A DNA stretch of 64,000 bases from Cryptomeria japonica (taxonomy: Eukaryota > Streptophyta > Pinopsida > Cupressales > Cupressaceae): NCBI RefSeq assembly GCF_030272615.1, contig NC_081410.1, positions 575,076,263 to 575,140,262 of the forward strand, in the 5' to 3' direction. The notes beneath the pieces were generated by a model. That model was not told where the DNA came from. It worked only from the letters and a program-made list of their open reading frames with translations, and ran no database searches. Both the position numbers and the translations under genes were made by a program. Position 1 is the first letter of the stretch, and each line of letters begins with the position of its first letter. Below are positions 1 to 12,571 of the stretch, piece by piece.

Positions 1-480
1 GGCAAGGGCTAGGTAGATGGTTATTTTAAAAAATGAAATTTGAAGAAATGGCTTGATTTCCTCATTATTTGCAACATAGACCTTATGATTAGGGAATGAT
101 GATGTGGTGGTCATTTCATGTTTAGATCCTGCATTTTGTACTGAATTTCTGTAGCTTTTGGGAGCCCATCTAAGGTGTCATTTATATGGGCAAGGGCTAG
201 GTGGATAGTTCTGAAAATAGAGTTTGAAGTTTGAACAAATGGTTGGATTTCCCTCTTTGCTGCTACATAGACCTTGTAGTTAGGCAAGGATGTTGGGATT
301 GCTATGTCCTTACTTTGATCCTGCATTTTGTACTAGCTTTCAGGATCCCCACTCAAGGTGTCATTTACGTTGGCAAGGGCTAGGTTCAGTTCATGGTTGT
401 TTTTGAAAGGGAGTTTAGACAATTGATTGAATTTCCTCTTTGTTTGCCTACTTAGACCTTGCATTTAGGGAAGGATGGTT
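1..480. repeat. Three tandem units of about 185 bp
   Basis: The phrase GGCAAGGGCTAGGT recurs at 1, 189 and 372, and each occurrence is preceded or followed by related text (CCTGCATTTTGTACT, AAGGTGTCATTTA, TAGACCTTG). Units are about 183-188 bp and diverged by substitutions and small indels. The array starts outside the window. I see no coding potential; open frames here read through the repeat by chance. Confidence 0.8.
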
Positions 481-2689
481 TGACAGGATTAAGATATTTA
501 TCATACAGACTCAAAAGGAGAGCCACTTTTTTCATGACAGGCCCAACATTGATGAGAGAGTACCTAGAAGCGGCAAGAAAATGCCTATTCCTAGAAATAA
601 GGTCAACACTTAAGAGGCTGTACTATGAGAGAAGTTATCCTATTTGACATGGGTGTGTTAATATGTCTAGATTTTTTACAACATGGCTAACATTGAGACA
701 TCAAACAACACAAAAGATGATCCTACAAAATTGAAATTGTGGAGCATTGGTTGGTGTAAAATTTCTACTCAAGATAGGGTGAAGACATATTAATATTCAT
801 CACTGATGCAAAATTTCATACATAAGTACAATAGTGTATACATTTTAGCACCTTTTACACCTTTTTTACATAAAGGATAAATCGCAACTTGTTTTATTAT
901 TTGTTGTAATTAATTTTCAAATATTAATTTTATATATTATTTCAATTGATGTTTCCTACCATCTCCAAGTTTTCTACTAGATCCGCCCTTTTCTGTTAGT
1001 AAATTTTTTGCTTTGCAAAGCATGTATTGGAATCAGGTGAATTTGTGTCATTTTGGCATTAACACAATTCCACTTGCATTCAGCCAATCCAGCTTGATTA
1101 GAATTTGCATACAATATCAACTGTTTCTGCTTGATCAATTTTATGACTTGCTTATATTGTAAATTGGTCAGCTAGCCACCAATATTTTTCAGTTAATTAC
1201 TTAGTTACTGGTTCGGGTACAGATTCGGATACAAAATTGGGTACGGAATTGCGGGTACGTCCACACACACACAATATTATTATATATTATTAATATAGTA
1301 AAATATTATATTTATTATTAATATAATAAAATATATATAATTGTATTATATATATAATATAATAATATACTAATATTTAATAAATTTAAACATAAAACAA
1401 AATAAATAATCAAATATGTTTAAACTTTTAATTATAATATTAGTTTAATTTAATTTTTTTAAGTAATAAACTTTTACATATTAAATTTAAAAGTACCAAA
1501 TCAAAGGATATGAAAAGTATAAATAACGCTAAAATAAAAATAAAAACAGAAGTCAAAGCGATCGAACGGAAGAGAGGGGAGCCGGAAGAGAGAGAAAGAA
1601 GATGGAGAACCCGCAAGAGTATATTTTTTTATAAAAAAACACAGCTTTTTATAGTTTGCATAGGGCCGAACTAGTGGCGAACCTAGGGCCCGACCTGACT
1701 TGAATTCGAACCTGGCTTGAAACCAGCTCTACATCCTACCCTACAACCACGAATCTGGTATCTGAGGTTAATTACATTGTCCTTATTCTAGTCTTTGTAT
1801 TCTCTTAGCCTGTCCATACAAAGAACTTGTGATCAAAAAGAGGTAGGATTCAATTGATTGCAAAAAAATTGTGGACTTGAGCTAACACCCTATGGGATTA
1901 TTAGACAGTATCTAAACAAAGTAGAGAAAGTGTTGCTTGAACCCCCATGGAGGTAGTGATATCTCCTCTATATCTCATAGTAAATGGGTCACATGAAGAT
2001 GAAGTGCTTCTTAGTTCCACCTCTTGGAGGGAGTAAAGACAATAGATTTGATCCTACTGAAGAACATGCTGATTTTTCTCACCCCATAAATGGTAGGAAC
2101 ATCCTCAATTGGCCAAGGGAAAACTTCTAAACATGCAAATAATGGTGTTGGAGATGGTGAGGATGACATAAGAAACCATCCTCCACCTCTAAGAAATGTT
2201 GTGTAAAAAGCAAGCTTTAGGTTGAGTGGCACAAGAGAAAAGCTCTAGCGATGGTCCTTCATACATACAAAGTTTGGCCAAAAATAGTTGAGGTTCTATC
2301 TCAGTAGAGTTTGTCAAGACTTGGACAATCTAAACCATTTCTGTTTTATTTGCTAAAAATATTAACTTAAAAAATTAAAAAAGAAAAAAGTTAAAAGTTA
2401 AAACTAAAATATGTAAGAATGAAAAAGAGAGCTGAAAACAAACCTAATTGTGAAATTTTCAAAGAAAAAAATAAACAGAAGAAAAGAAAAAGGAAAATGA
2501 AGCGTAACTTAAAAAATAGTACAAGCAATGCAAGCAAGATTTTGACAGAACAAAGACCTAGAAGGGACCTAAGGGAAGGATAGATGAATTAAATGGAGCT
2601 CAAGTGTGGAGACAAAATGAGCAAAGGAGTAATGCATGGGGGATGGGAGGATGCCCAAAAGCATGGAAATTGGACGAGACATTACAAAA
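481..2689. other. Spacer without recognisable gene, including an AT microsatellite stretch
   Basis: No open frame here resembles a known protein. A short (CA)n run at about 1,261-1,272 leads into a very AT-rich block (about 1,270-1,500) of TATATTATTAATATA-type repeats. Just before it are several GGGTAC/TTCGGGTAC repeats (1,208-1,258). A purine-rich stretch at 1,565-1,605 precedes an ATG but opens only a few codons. The rest is unremarkable AT-rich DNA. Confidence 0.6.
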
Positions 2690-2821
2690 GCCCTAGCTTA
2701 CACAAAAACCCTAACAATCAATTTTGGGGCTTGGTTGAAAGGAGGCAAAACATGCAATACCATAGATAGAGTTTGAGGGGCATGCAAACTAAAAGAGGAT
2801 ATTGTGGCCATAGGTATGAAG

Positions 2822-3290
2822 AATATCCCTTGCATCTATAGATCTTTAAATAGATGTGTTTTATCTCTAGAGGGTGGAGTGGCTAGATGGATGGCACAGT
2901 TGAAAGAGAAGGCCTTTTTTATGAAGTGGGTTGTGGAATGGCCAACCTTGATTAGCGTTAGGAAGTGGTGTCACACCAACTAGAGCCAAGAGATCTCCCT
3001 ACAACTATTACCCAGTTGTTTTTCCTTGTTGAATGCCCATCGAGAAGAACAAAGAGGCAAATCCCGAATTAGGGGCCGCATATGATGGGAGGGAAGGGGC
3101 TCTTTATCAAAGATTGGGAAGGTGATTTCATCCCTATCAAAGAGGAAATCTCTAAAACCCTAGTTTGGGTAGAGGAAACCCTTAGAGAGATGGGAAACAA
3201 GTTGGGCACCTTTGTGAAGGCAAACGAATCTATAAAATATAGGGATTACAACATGTATGCTAGGATTTGTTAAAGATAAAACCTTATTTG
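2822..3290 (+). pseudogene. LINE ORF1-like (DUF4283-type) fragment
   Basis: Translated pieces include a segment around 2,870-2,960 (GGVARWMAQLKEKAFFMKWV) and one at 3,150-3,270 (LREMGNKLGTFVKANES followed by NMYARICV). The second matches the pattern of plant LINE ORF1/DUF4283 proteins, where a W-x-E-x-L-x-x-hG-x-x-hG-x-hh motif precedes hYARhCV. In L1-type LINEs ORF1 is a nucleic-acid-binding chaperone that forms RNP with the element RNA. Stops interrupt the frame at several points and no zinc knuckle is visible downstream. The longest clean piece is about 63 codons. The call rests on motif order and position just before the endonuclease. Confidence 0.6.
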
Positions 3291-4082
3291 TTGCTTCCGA
3301 CAAACTTAGAAATTCTATCTTCATCTAGGGTTTGGCATTAGAAAATTGAAGTTGAGGTGATAGATATTTTTAATGTGTAAAGAGGGCACTTATCAAAGGA
3401 CTATAAGATTCAATTGTGGGAGGAAGCCCAACAACTTCCCACCAAAGAACAAGGACAACAACGGGGAGACAACAGGCAAGACTTACATTTAGATGCCTTC
3501 GGAGATGTAAGGACACTAGAGAAGGAAGGAATGGTACAGAAAAGGAAAAATTAGGTTGTTGAGTCTCTTAGGATGTTGAGAGGTTTGCAGATTTAGAAGA
3601 ACCAGAGATCATGCCAGAGGGAAAGTTTGCAAAAGTAGTGTCCAATCAAACCAAGCATGACACCCAACTGGAAAGAGAACTGGGGGCTTTAGGAAACTAG
3701 GCAATCATAATTTCAGAATAAAAAAATTCAAAGTTCAAAGAAGAAATGGCCATGGGTCCAAAGACAATGGACAAGGATCCTAGGGAAGGGTTACCCCAAA
3801 AGATCTAACAAAAGAAATTCACTTTGGAGGAGATAAGGAAAACACCCATCCCTGTACAGTTTCTTTGCTCCTAGATTGATTTTGATGAAGACGAAGGGAG
3901 CATTCTTGACATTAGAATGATTGGACAAATTTTATCCACAAAAGAAAAGCCCATGTATGGCAAAAGAAGATTGAAAGCTAGGAAGTTGAATAAGGTGATG
4001 CTGGAAATTGCAGGCAATGTGAAAGGGCAATTGAAGCTAAGATCAAGGGAATCTCCCTTTGCAAGTCGTTGTGAGGGCCTTA

Positions 4083-4965
4083 ACATGGAATGTTAGGGGT
4101 GTCAATGCCCCTAACAAGAGATGCCTAGTCAAACGACAAGTTGATCAACTGAAAGAAGATGTTGTTTTCCTTTAGGAAACAAAATAGATCGGGAAAGTGA
4201 TAAAGCTTTGATGACGAAGTGGAGGCAATGGGAAGGTTTGTTTATGGAAGCAAATACAACTTCAAGGGGACTAGGTCTATTGTGGAACCCCTACAAATTA
4301 AACATTGGAAATGTGACGATGAATAGAAATTGGTAGTTAGTCAAGGCCAAAATCAATACCATGCAGGGATGCTTCTTTTCAGTGAATGTATATGGCCCTA
4401 CTAGGACAACCAACAAGTGAGAGTAGTTAGCTATTGAATATCATCCAAACTCCTAGGGAGGAGAAAGTTGTCATAGAGGGTATTTCAATACCACACGAAT
4501 GTACTAGAAAAAAAGGGAGGTGTTTCATGCCTAACACAAGCCCAAGTAGAATTTCAAAATTTTGTCATCAATAATCATCTGCAAGAGATCAGCCTAAAAT
4601 ATGGAACCTCTACATGGACAAATAGAAGAATAGGGATTGCATACATGTATTGCTGAGAAGTTGGATAGATTTTTCATATTTAGAGATTGGGAAGGGTTCA
4701 ATGACTAATTCAGACCACTTTCCCGTCCTCCAATTTATGTCGGATGGTACCCCGAAAAGATGCCCCTTAAAGTTCAAATGCACGTGGCTAAAAGACAAAC
4801 AATTATGGGATAAAATGGAAGTGTGGTAGAAGGAGGCTCTACACTGGGTGGCTCAAAATTATATCAAGTCCAAAGAAAGCTCACATACATCAAATCACAA
4901 CTAAAAGAGTGGAACATAAATCATTTCAAGAATATTTTTAAGGAGAAGAATAAGCTGGAATATAG
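4083..4965 (+). pseudogene. LINE ORF2 endonuclease domain, broken
   Basis: Starting at about 4,083 the translation reads TWNVRGVNAPNKR, then VDQLKEDVVFL-stop-ETK, the hallmark N-terminus of the LINE endonuclease (W-N-V-R-G-h-N-x-x-x-K-R, later h-Q-E-T-K), with the Gln of QETK replaced by TAG. Later pieces are FSVNVYGPT (about 4,380), YGTSTWTNRR (about 4,600) and LDRFFIFRDWEG (about 4,660). The last coding-like part at 4,840-4,965 reads LKEWNINHFKNIF, the linker before RT. The enzyme would nick target DNA for reverse transcription. The frame changes several times and the gene is dead. Confidence 0.82.
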
Positions 4966-5065
4966 TTTATGTGTAAACCTTTTGTATTTCATGTTTGGCC
5001 CCCTTGGTGCCAATTTAATAAATCCGAAAAAAAAAATTGTGAATTTCCTAATTTTTAGATTCTAA

Positions 5066-6310
5066 CTGAACTCTTTTTGAGACCCCGAACTAAATTTTTT
5101 TTTTCTTCCAAGCAAACTTGCTTTTAAAATCATGTGGACCATGTAAACTAGATCATTATCATTCAAGATCTGTTTTCTTTTTAAACTGTAGCCATAGCTA
5201 GACTTTAATTGGAAGATTTCAAAGGGAAGGTAGTGCTAGGGACTGTTGATGTGTTTTTTAGGCACATACAAACACAGAATAAAATACCTAAAGTATCTTA
5301 TCCTCTCTTGAAAAAAATCTCTCAAATGTTGAAGATTAGCTTAAGGACCACTTGAGAAGACTCCAAGGTTCATGAATGTAGGATCACTACGTGTGGATAA
5401 ACTTCGTTGGTCATTGTGATTGTTGTTTCATCAAGGGGCATTTATGGTTACGAAAGATTTCATGTAGAATTTTGTGAATGATAATGCAATGAGGTTCTTT
5501 CTTAAGACTACTGAATGATTGTCAAAAAATGGCAAAAGCGAAGGGTTTAGAGAGGTTCTAAGCTATCCTAAGAATGAATGGATAAAGAATGACACAAGTG
5601 AAACTCAACTAGTTGTAGCATCACCATACACGAACAACTCCGCTAGAACTAGTGCAATCTTCTAAGGATACTTGGAGGTTTTCAAATCATTGCCAAGCAT
5701 AGATACCATCACTTGAATGCATATCAATGATTGAGCAACAATCGAACTTAAGCAATTTTAAAGGTTCCAGTTAACCACGCAAGGCTCACTTACAATCAGC
5801 AAGAGGCTAGTGGTATGGATAACGAGTTTTACAATACATCAAATGCAACATTCCATCATTTAATCTAAATTCTTAAACTAACATCAAAGATTGACTTGAG
5901 AAGATAAAGAACCATGCAATAGGCTTCAAAGATTGAATAGAAACACCATAACTTCAATGTTTTATTAATCCAATGGCCAAACAACAACAATTCTTCAAGT
6001 CCTCTTATCACTCTTGACTTCTAATCAAAATCTCTCTATTCACTATTCTAGATCTATTCACTATTCTCTCTCCTATTCTATTATTAACCTTTACAAATGA
6101 AATGAGTGGAGTTTATATAGGACTCCCAAATACAATGAAGGGCCGAGATCAAATGGAGATCAAGGGCCAAGATTTTGCCACCTAAACCCTAACCCTAATT
6201 AGGGTTTGATACAAATGAAACCCTATCTAGATAACCATCATCATGGAAACAACCAATGAGAAAATAACATGTGCCAACACGGAAATCGAGGAAGCATCCT
6301 CCAATGGGAA
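5066..6310. other. Non-coding; LTR-like segment after the family 1 ORF
   Basis: No protein is recognisable. Read on the minus strand, the block begins at about 6,337 with TGTTATGATCCCATTT directly at the end of the family 1 ORF. It contains a double telo-box (AAACCCTAACCCTAA with an opposing TTAGGGTTT, 6,184-6,207) and a TATA box (CTATATAAAC, 6,111-6,120). It continues into a transcribed-looking region with AATAAAAC near 5,966. That order (TG start, TATA, then poly-A-like signal) is what an LTR would show. I found no second copy, so an LTR is an inference. Below about 5,600 I see nothing assignable. Confidence 0.4.
6111..6120 (-). promoter_or_regulatory. Candidate TATA box in LTR-like segment
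   Basis: On the minus strand the bases read CTATATAAAC, a good plant TATA box, about 70 nt downstream of paired telo-box motifs (6,184-6,207). It points away from the family 1 ORF, as expected for the promoter in a 3' LTR. Function is inferred only. Confidence 0.45.
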
Positions 6311-6329
6311 AATGAAATGCCAAATGGGA

Positions 6330-9300
6330 TCATAACAAACTATCTTCTAGAATCTGGTTCCCTTTCTCATGTTCCTTTTTGGCATATTCGATGAATCTGG
6401 TCACCATATCATCTATCTCTGTCATTGGGATCTCAACTAGAGACTTCAATTGCTCCTCTATGTGCATGACCTCATCAAAAGCTTTGACGATGGCATCCTC
6501 CCATTCAGGTTTGAGTTCTTGAGTTTTGCTTGCTAAAACCACAAATTCAAGCACATCATTCAATCGTTCCTTGGTGATCATTCCATCAACCCCATGGAAG
6601 ATAGCTCTTATTCTTTCCTCCAACTCCTTAGCTTCTATAATTGTTCCGAGATCAATCTTTCTTTCCAAAACAATCTCTGCTACTTCCACTAACTTATCAT
6701 GGATTCGGTGCATATCATCTTGAACTTGACTACACCCATTTCCAATCTCCTCAAAAATGATCTTCTCCATGCGAAGTAAGTTACTCCATTGTAGAAGGCT
6801 AGGCATAGTTCCTTCTCTTCTTATCTTCTCTCTTGATAGGACTTCCCTCGGTGTTTTCCTTATTACTTGAAGTACTGGAATGATGACATCTCTAGCATGA
6901 GAAAATACTTCGGACGCTTCTATGAGGACATGAGTTCTCCCAAGGACTTTTATGACTGTATCGAGTGTCTACATTATGTCCTTCATGAATTTGCTAACTC
7001 TAGTATATGAATCCTCTATCCATGCATCCATCAACTGTGCGGAGTTCCTCATCTTCTCCATATGATCAACTGATTCTGCGGGAAGCAAGGGAGGCGGTGT
7101 AGCTACTGGACTCTGATGTCTCAATGGCTGCTGAAATTGCTGAACATAGTTCCTCCAGGCACTTATCTCCTTTTCTAATCTTCTATTCTTCTCTATTTCT
7201 GCTCTCAACATGTCATTGACTGCCTTCAATGAATCGGTTGCATCACCTATAGCTTGCTCGGAGGTGAGTGGACCTAAATCAATAGTCTCCATATCATACT
7301 CATTAGCTGTGATCTCACCTTCGTACTTCTCAACCCTTGGACTAGCTATTTGCAACTTCCTTGATCCCGAATCATCTCTAATCACCTTAGACATCTTCGT
7401 AGCTTTCCTTTTCTTAGTGACTTCCTGAGTTTGGCTTAGAAGACTTGCTATATCATATGTTTGCTCTTCCTCGACTACTATCACTTCTTGAGCTAGTCTT
7501 TCTTTTAGCCACTCTAGAATAGAAGACCTGCCTTCTTGAATTTGTGCTTCTTCATGCATTTGTTCATCTCTAGGTGGTGAGGTAGTTTCATCATTCTCCT
7601 CTTCTTCGCCTCATTCGATCTCTTGAATGAGATGGGTGAGATCTTCTTGTTCTTTTGATCACTTCTCCTTTCCTTTATCATTGTGGACTATAGATTCTGT
7701 TGATTCATTGGCTCCTAGACTCAACTCTTTTTCTTTCCTTTGTTCTTCTTGTTTGGAGGAAGGATGACTCGTACTTGATTTATGCTTCTTCCTTGAGGGT
7801 TCCTTTTCTCCATGATCTTCTTTTCTCTTTGATCCTCTTGAATGAGATGGTTGAGGTGCACTCCCACTTGCGCTTGCTTCCATCTTGATCATCTGCTCTT
7901 TCCTTTGAGTTGAATGTCGGTGCTATATTTTGCTCTTTCAACTTCTAGTGTTGTATGCCTATCCATATGCGGGTGTACTCTAAAACTGGTTTCATCAATT
8001 CTTTCAAGTCCTCAATCTCCATATCTGCCCATTTGAACTTGATCTCTTTATCTTCTTTGGCGTAGGCTGCTTGGAGATATTTGCCATTATCTTGAACTTG
8101 ATCGGCAACATGAAACATCTTGCATCTTTGGATGAAATCAAGAGGTAGCTTGGAATACATCTTCTTCACTTGTACATCATCTTGAACGTTTATCCAATAG
8201 TCCTCAAGATACCACCGGTGTCCATACTTCTTTCCCAATACTTCTTTTACATTACCATATGGATCGAAGCAATCTCTAGTTGTAAATGCCTTGAGTGAAT
8301 GGAATGCCAACTCTCTCTTGGCATCTTCTGCTGCATGAGTGGAGGGGCATGATTCAATAGAACTTCCAAGCGTGATAGGAAAGGAAACACCGGCTCCATG
8401 CTTATGTCTATATGCCTTGATGTATGCCAATAACTGTCTCACCACTTCGAGTAGCACCACTCTATTTGTTGGATAGCACGGCAACATGTAGGGAGGAACA
8501 GGAGATCCTTGAACTCTGATGTATGTGAACTTCGGGAACTGGATGAACCACGCACCGTGTTGTTCTACCAATGCTTGTGCTTCTGGAGAGTCTCTGCTGC
8601 AATCCACCTCGAAGCTTCCTTGTGATATGCATAGTGAATGCATCATTCACCCTCCTATAGTGTTGTTTTGGTGGATGCTTAAGCTATGGATAACAATCAT
8701 ATACTTTAATCTCTCTAGGTCTCCTTCCAACTACGCCTGTATACATGAGTCCTGAATACTCATAATTTATTGCAATGGAGTATATGACATAGGAGCTCAT
8801 ATAGAACGTTCTAGTGCGCATTAACCTCCTTAATTGTTGATCAATGGTGTTGCTAATGAGCCTCGCCCAGTTGATTGCATTCTTTCCATGAGTGACGGTC
8901 TCAATGAAGTAGAACATCCAATCCTTGAAATATGAAGCCTCAGGTGCACCAATCAATCGATGGAGTAAGGTGATGAAGTCTTTGAATTCATCATTGAAGT
9001 CTATCCTATGTAGTTTGTTAGGCCATCTGCTTCTTCCACCTCTACTCTTCTTCAACCAAAACTTATCAATGATCTTCGCACAAGCATCTGGATCATCATC
9101 GTAGGCGGATTTAGCTCCTTTTATGCTTATGTAGACCATGTCTTTAGGCTCGGGTAGATAAAATGTCTCGCTGAGTGCTATCTCCGAGAGATTTTTGAGT
9201 ATTGTTCCATCCTTCGCCACAATTCTCCTAGATGCAGAGTCATAGTGTTGAGCACATTATACAATTAGCTCATAGCATTGCACCGCAGGAGGAAATCCAG

Positions 9301-9520
9301 CTACATTTATGATCCCACTTTCAATCATCTTCTTGGCTGTAGCTGTAGGTTCATTTATGTATGATGGGTGCTGGAACTTCTTGGTGTCGAACTTCCCAAG
9401 GTTGGTGTCTCCTACTTTGCTCCAATGCGATGTGATCCTGCTTTCGAATGCACTTCCCTTCAAGTCTTCCTTGATGAGCACTTGGCGGGAGAGGGTCTTG
9501 TTTGGGTTAGGAGCCGCCAT
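6330..9520 (-). pseudogene. Family 1 unknown protein, copy 1 (about 1,060 codons with stops)
   Basis: I do not recognise a function. Read from ATG at 9,520, the gene continues almost unbroken to TGA at 6,330, so its ancestor encoded about 1,000-1,060 residues. Lesions: TAA at 9,257; a frameshift near 8,690; TGA at about 8,649; a frame change between 7,945 and 7,892; and in-frame stops near 7,659, 7,605 and 6,969. Most stops look like C-to-T changes of CAA, CGA or CAG. The N-terminal half is globular, with phrases such as SHWSKVGDTNLGKF, VAGFPPAVQCYEL, FKDWMFYFIETV and LEDYWINVQDD. The middle (7,892-7,659) is Lys/Glu/Ser-rich and probably disordered. The C-terminal third is Glu/Lys-rich and probably helical or coiled coil. 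No protease, RT or integrase motif is present. A related copy lies at 18,140-21,316. It could be a host gene family amplified by transposition or a non-canonical retroelement ORF. Confidence 0.75.
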
Positions 9521-9759
9521 CTTTCACCTATCAGAGATATGCAAGTTAGAAGAATAGTGGTGAAATATTGATGTGCTAAAGTTTATTTACTCAACTATGA
9601 AATGATTCTTGCTCCTTGAATATGAAATCAATTGCTAAATAAGACTGATTTACTCATTAGATGCATTAGGGAGGTCTAATTTTCCTTACAAAATCACTAT
9701 CAAACCTAAATCAGACCTGCTCCTGTCTTTATATCAGTCTAAATGATGCTGATGCTCAA

Positions 9760-11175
9760 GGGTTCGCTGTCTCCTTAATTCTTTGCTGCTGAAGGATGAA
9801 ATTCGCCCTCCAATCTGCTAAAACTCACCTTTGTGAGGAGGATATTGCTGCTCCTTTGGAGTAAATTCGCTGTTGACAATGATTAAAATCGCCTTTCCTA
9901 CTGAACTTCGCTGATTGCTGATGGTAAAATTCACTATAGATTGCTGCCTGCTGGTGAAATTCGCTCAAGAGAGAAAGAATAATTTGTTTGATTTGATGGT
10001 GAAATGAAAATTTCGAACAATCTTATAGGTGATTAAGGTGAAAAGCTATGTCTTTTCCTACGAAGGCCAACTTGGCTAAATTAAATAAAAATAACAAATC
10101 ACCTTGGCCGACTCACATCTTGATCAATTTCAAATTTTATTTTGAGTGCTAAAATAATGTTTGATTAACTTTAATGCATTATAAATCAATGAAGTTCGCT
10201 CTGATTTTTAAACTCATGAAGTTCGCTCTTGATCTCTAACTCACGAAGTTCACTCATGCTTCTCCATACACTTGAGATTCGCTCTTCTCCATTTAATCAT
10301 GAATTTCGCTCCAAAATTCACAACTCATGAAGTTCATCTTTGTAGGTTAAGTTGTGATATTAAAAGTCGTTCATGTAAGCTTAGATATGAAATCGCCTTA
10401 AGGGTGTGTGCTCATGAAGTTTGCTTCTCTCACCTAGCTTATTCGCTTGTCTTTCTCAACTCATGAAGTTTGTTTAAGTGAAATTCGCTCCAAATTTCTA
10501 ATTCATGAAGTTCATTTTTGCATGAAATTCACTCCTTTTCTTTGACTCACGAAGTATACTTGTATGAACTTTGCTCCATTTCCTTGACTTGTGAAGTTCG
10601 CTCCAAATTCCTTAAACATGAAATTCGCTCCAAATCTCTCAAACATGAAATTCACTCCAATTTGTCAAGTCATGAAGTTCGCCTCAAATCATCAACTCAT
10701 GAAGTTGCTCCAAATGTTGAGTTCGTAAAGTTCATTTCAAACTTAATCCATTCAAGGCAAGTGCTATCAAACATCCCTCGCTTCTCTTTCAATTTCGCTC
10801 ATGTAGGCTTGCTCATGTGTGCTCATTGATGAAATTTGCTCCAAATTAGGAAGTCATGAAGTTCGCTCCAAAAGTGCAACTCGTGAAGTTCGCCCTAAAT
10901 TGCTAAGTCATGAAGTTCGCTCCAAAAGTCTCAAACATGAAGTTCGCTCCAAAATGCTAAGTCATGAAGTTCGTGTTCTCAAATTTGCTTCATTCCTTTA
11001 TTCCCAATTTCGCTCATGAAGGCTTATTCCCAACTTCCCTCATGAAGTCTTGAAGGTGTAGTTCGCTCCAATCTCCTTAAACATGAAGTTCGCTCCAAAA
11101 GCCCAACTCATGAAGTTCGCTCCAAAAACTCAACTGATGAATTTCACTTTGTGTGAAATTCGCTCCAATTTGTGA
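9760..11175. repeat. Minisatellite-like array built on GAAGTTCGCTCCAAA
   Basis: About two dozen copies of (G/A/T)TTCGC(T/C) occur across this stretch. The cleanest part (10,590-11,165) repeats roughly every 26-29 bases as TCATGAAGTTCGCTCCAAA plus a variable spacer. The left part (9,760-9,980) is looser, with TTCGCTG and ATTCGCC motifs among CTGCTG runs. The array lies directly upstream of the minus-strand family 1 start (9,520), so on its coding strand the core reads GGAGCGAACTTCATGA. Each core carries a CpG. Open frames through it (HEVRSK-type repeats) are an artefact of the repeat. A role as leader or promoter array is inferred from position. Confidence 0.85.
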
Positions 11176-11179
11176 AGTC

Positions 11180-11726
11180 ATGAAGTTGAAACCTTTGGAA
11201 AACTTGGGGATGAAGTAGATTGCAAATGAGCTTGTCAATCATTCTATTGCATACGAACTCAAATCTTAGACTACCTCACTCAAACGATCAAACTCATACC
11301 TATAATGCACTCAAGGGAAAATTTGCTCATCTACCACTCAATGTGAAGTGCGGTTTTGAGGCTTGGAGACTAAGGTGAGTTGAAACCCTAAAATTGCTAA
11401 TTTTGCATATCACCTTGGTTCATTTTCTCCCTTCAATCTTGTGAGATGAGGCCTCTTGGAAACAAATTCAATCAAGGATATCTAAAGTGAATTTTGCTTC
11501 TAATGAGAAGTAATTGGAGTTTTCTCCTTGAACTCTTGGAGTGCCACTAATTAGCAACCCCTTTAGACTCTTCAGCTGAGCTCCTGATTAATTGACATGA
11601 CATCTAAACCCTATAAACTCACTCATTTCACCCTGCAAAAAGGAGAAAGACTAGACTAAGAGGCTAGGACTCGAAAAAAAAGGGGGTCCCCATCTTGATC
11701 GGGCGATGTGGGAAATGGTCACAACA
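11180..11726 (-). other. Non-coding upstream part of the family 1 unit, possible element terminus
   Basis: No gene is visible. On the minus strand this block begins at about 11,726 with TGTTGTGACCATTTCC. That resembles the start of the segment after the ORF (TGTTATGATCCCATTT at 6,337) over about 16 bases, after which the two diverge. A run of eight A and a GGGGGTCCCC palindrome lie at about 11,675-11,690. It may be the outer end of a 5.4-kb or longer element containing the leader array and the unknown ORF. The evidence is short and could be chance. Confidence 0.3.
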
Positions 11727-12571
11727 GGGACCAATCTCTTAACTGAAAAATTTCTTACCTTTCCAAGTCTGTCTTTATCGTCATTACTTATCAGAATACA
11801 ACTCAGCATGCCTTACGTACACAATATAGATGCATATATAACACATATACAGTAAAAAAATCACATAGATACCCCTACTCATGCAAGTTAGTGCTGATAG
11901 AAGCTTAAAGAACATCTAAGAAATGAAAAGAATTAACAAGAACAAATACTTAAATCTAGAGACATTCAGTAAGAAAATCTGATACACAACTTTGGAGGAT
12001 TATAAGAGGACATCACCCAGCATTCAAGGTAGGCATTGAAGAAGATTGGAGTTCTTATAAAGTGAGAAGATCAGATTCAGACTCATACTACAATTCGCTG
12101 TGGTATGCAAAAATAGGTTGTTCAACATACATACATATATATGTATGTATATGGATTGTCTATAACAGGGATCAATCTCTTAACTGAAAAAATTCTTACC
12201 TTTCCAAGTCTGTCTTTATCGTCATTACTTATCAGAATACAACTCAGCATGCTTTATGTACACAATATAGATGCATATAAAACACATATACAGTTAAAAA
12301 AATCACATAGATACCCCTACTCATGCAAGTTAGTGCTGATAGAAGCTTAAAGAACATCCAAGAAATGAAAAGAATTAACAAGAACAAATACTTAAATCTA
12401 GATACATTCAGTAAGAAAATCTGATACACAACTTTGGAGGATTATAAGAGGACATCACCCAGCATTCAAGGGAGGCATTGAAGAAGATTGGAGTTCTTAT
12501 AAAGTGAGAAGATCAGATTCAGACCCGTACTACTCCAATTCGCTGTGGTATGCAAAAATAGGTTGTTCAAC

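Larger units (their letters stand above)
2690..4965 (+). mobile_element. Decayed LINE (non-LTR retrotransposon), 3' end missing
   Basis: This stretch reads in broken frames as the first half of a plant L1-type LINE. It begins with an ORF1-like region, followed by the start of ORF2 with an apurinic-type endonuclease. The reverse transcriptase that should follow is absent: readable homology stops at about 4,965 and the next 1.3 kb has no RT motifs. LINEs normally lose their 5' end during target-primed reverse transcription, so losing the 3' half points to a deletion or overwriting after insertion. Multiple stops and frame changes make it non-functional. No poly-A tail or target duplication can be assigned. 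Confidence 0.8.

Noticed and set aside
459-647. 62-codon open frame
   Set aside because: Starts within a tandem repeat, no similarity recognised, length is expected by chance.
10518-11019. HEVRSK-repeat protein
   Set aside because: By-product of the 27-29 base DNA repeat; unit length is not a constant multiple of three and frames break between blocks.
9760-11175. CRISPR-like array
   Set aside because: Repeat cores are short and variable, spacers are not unique, and the window is plant nuclear DNA.
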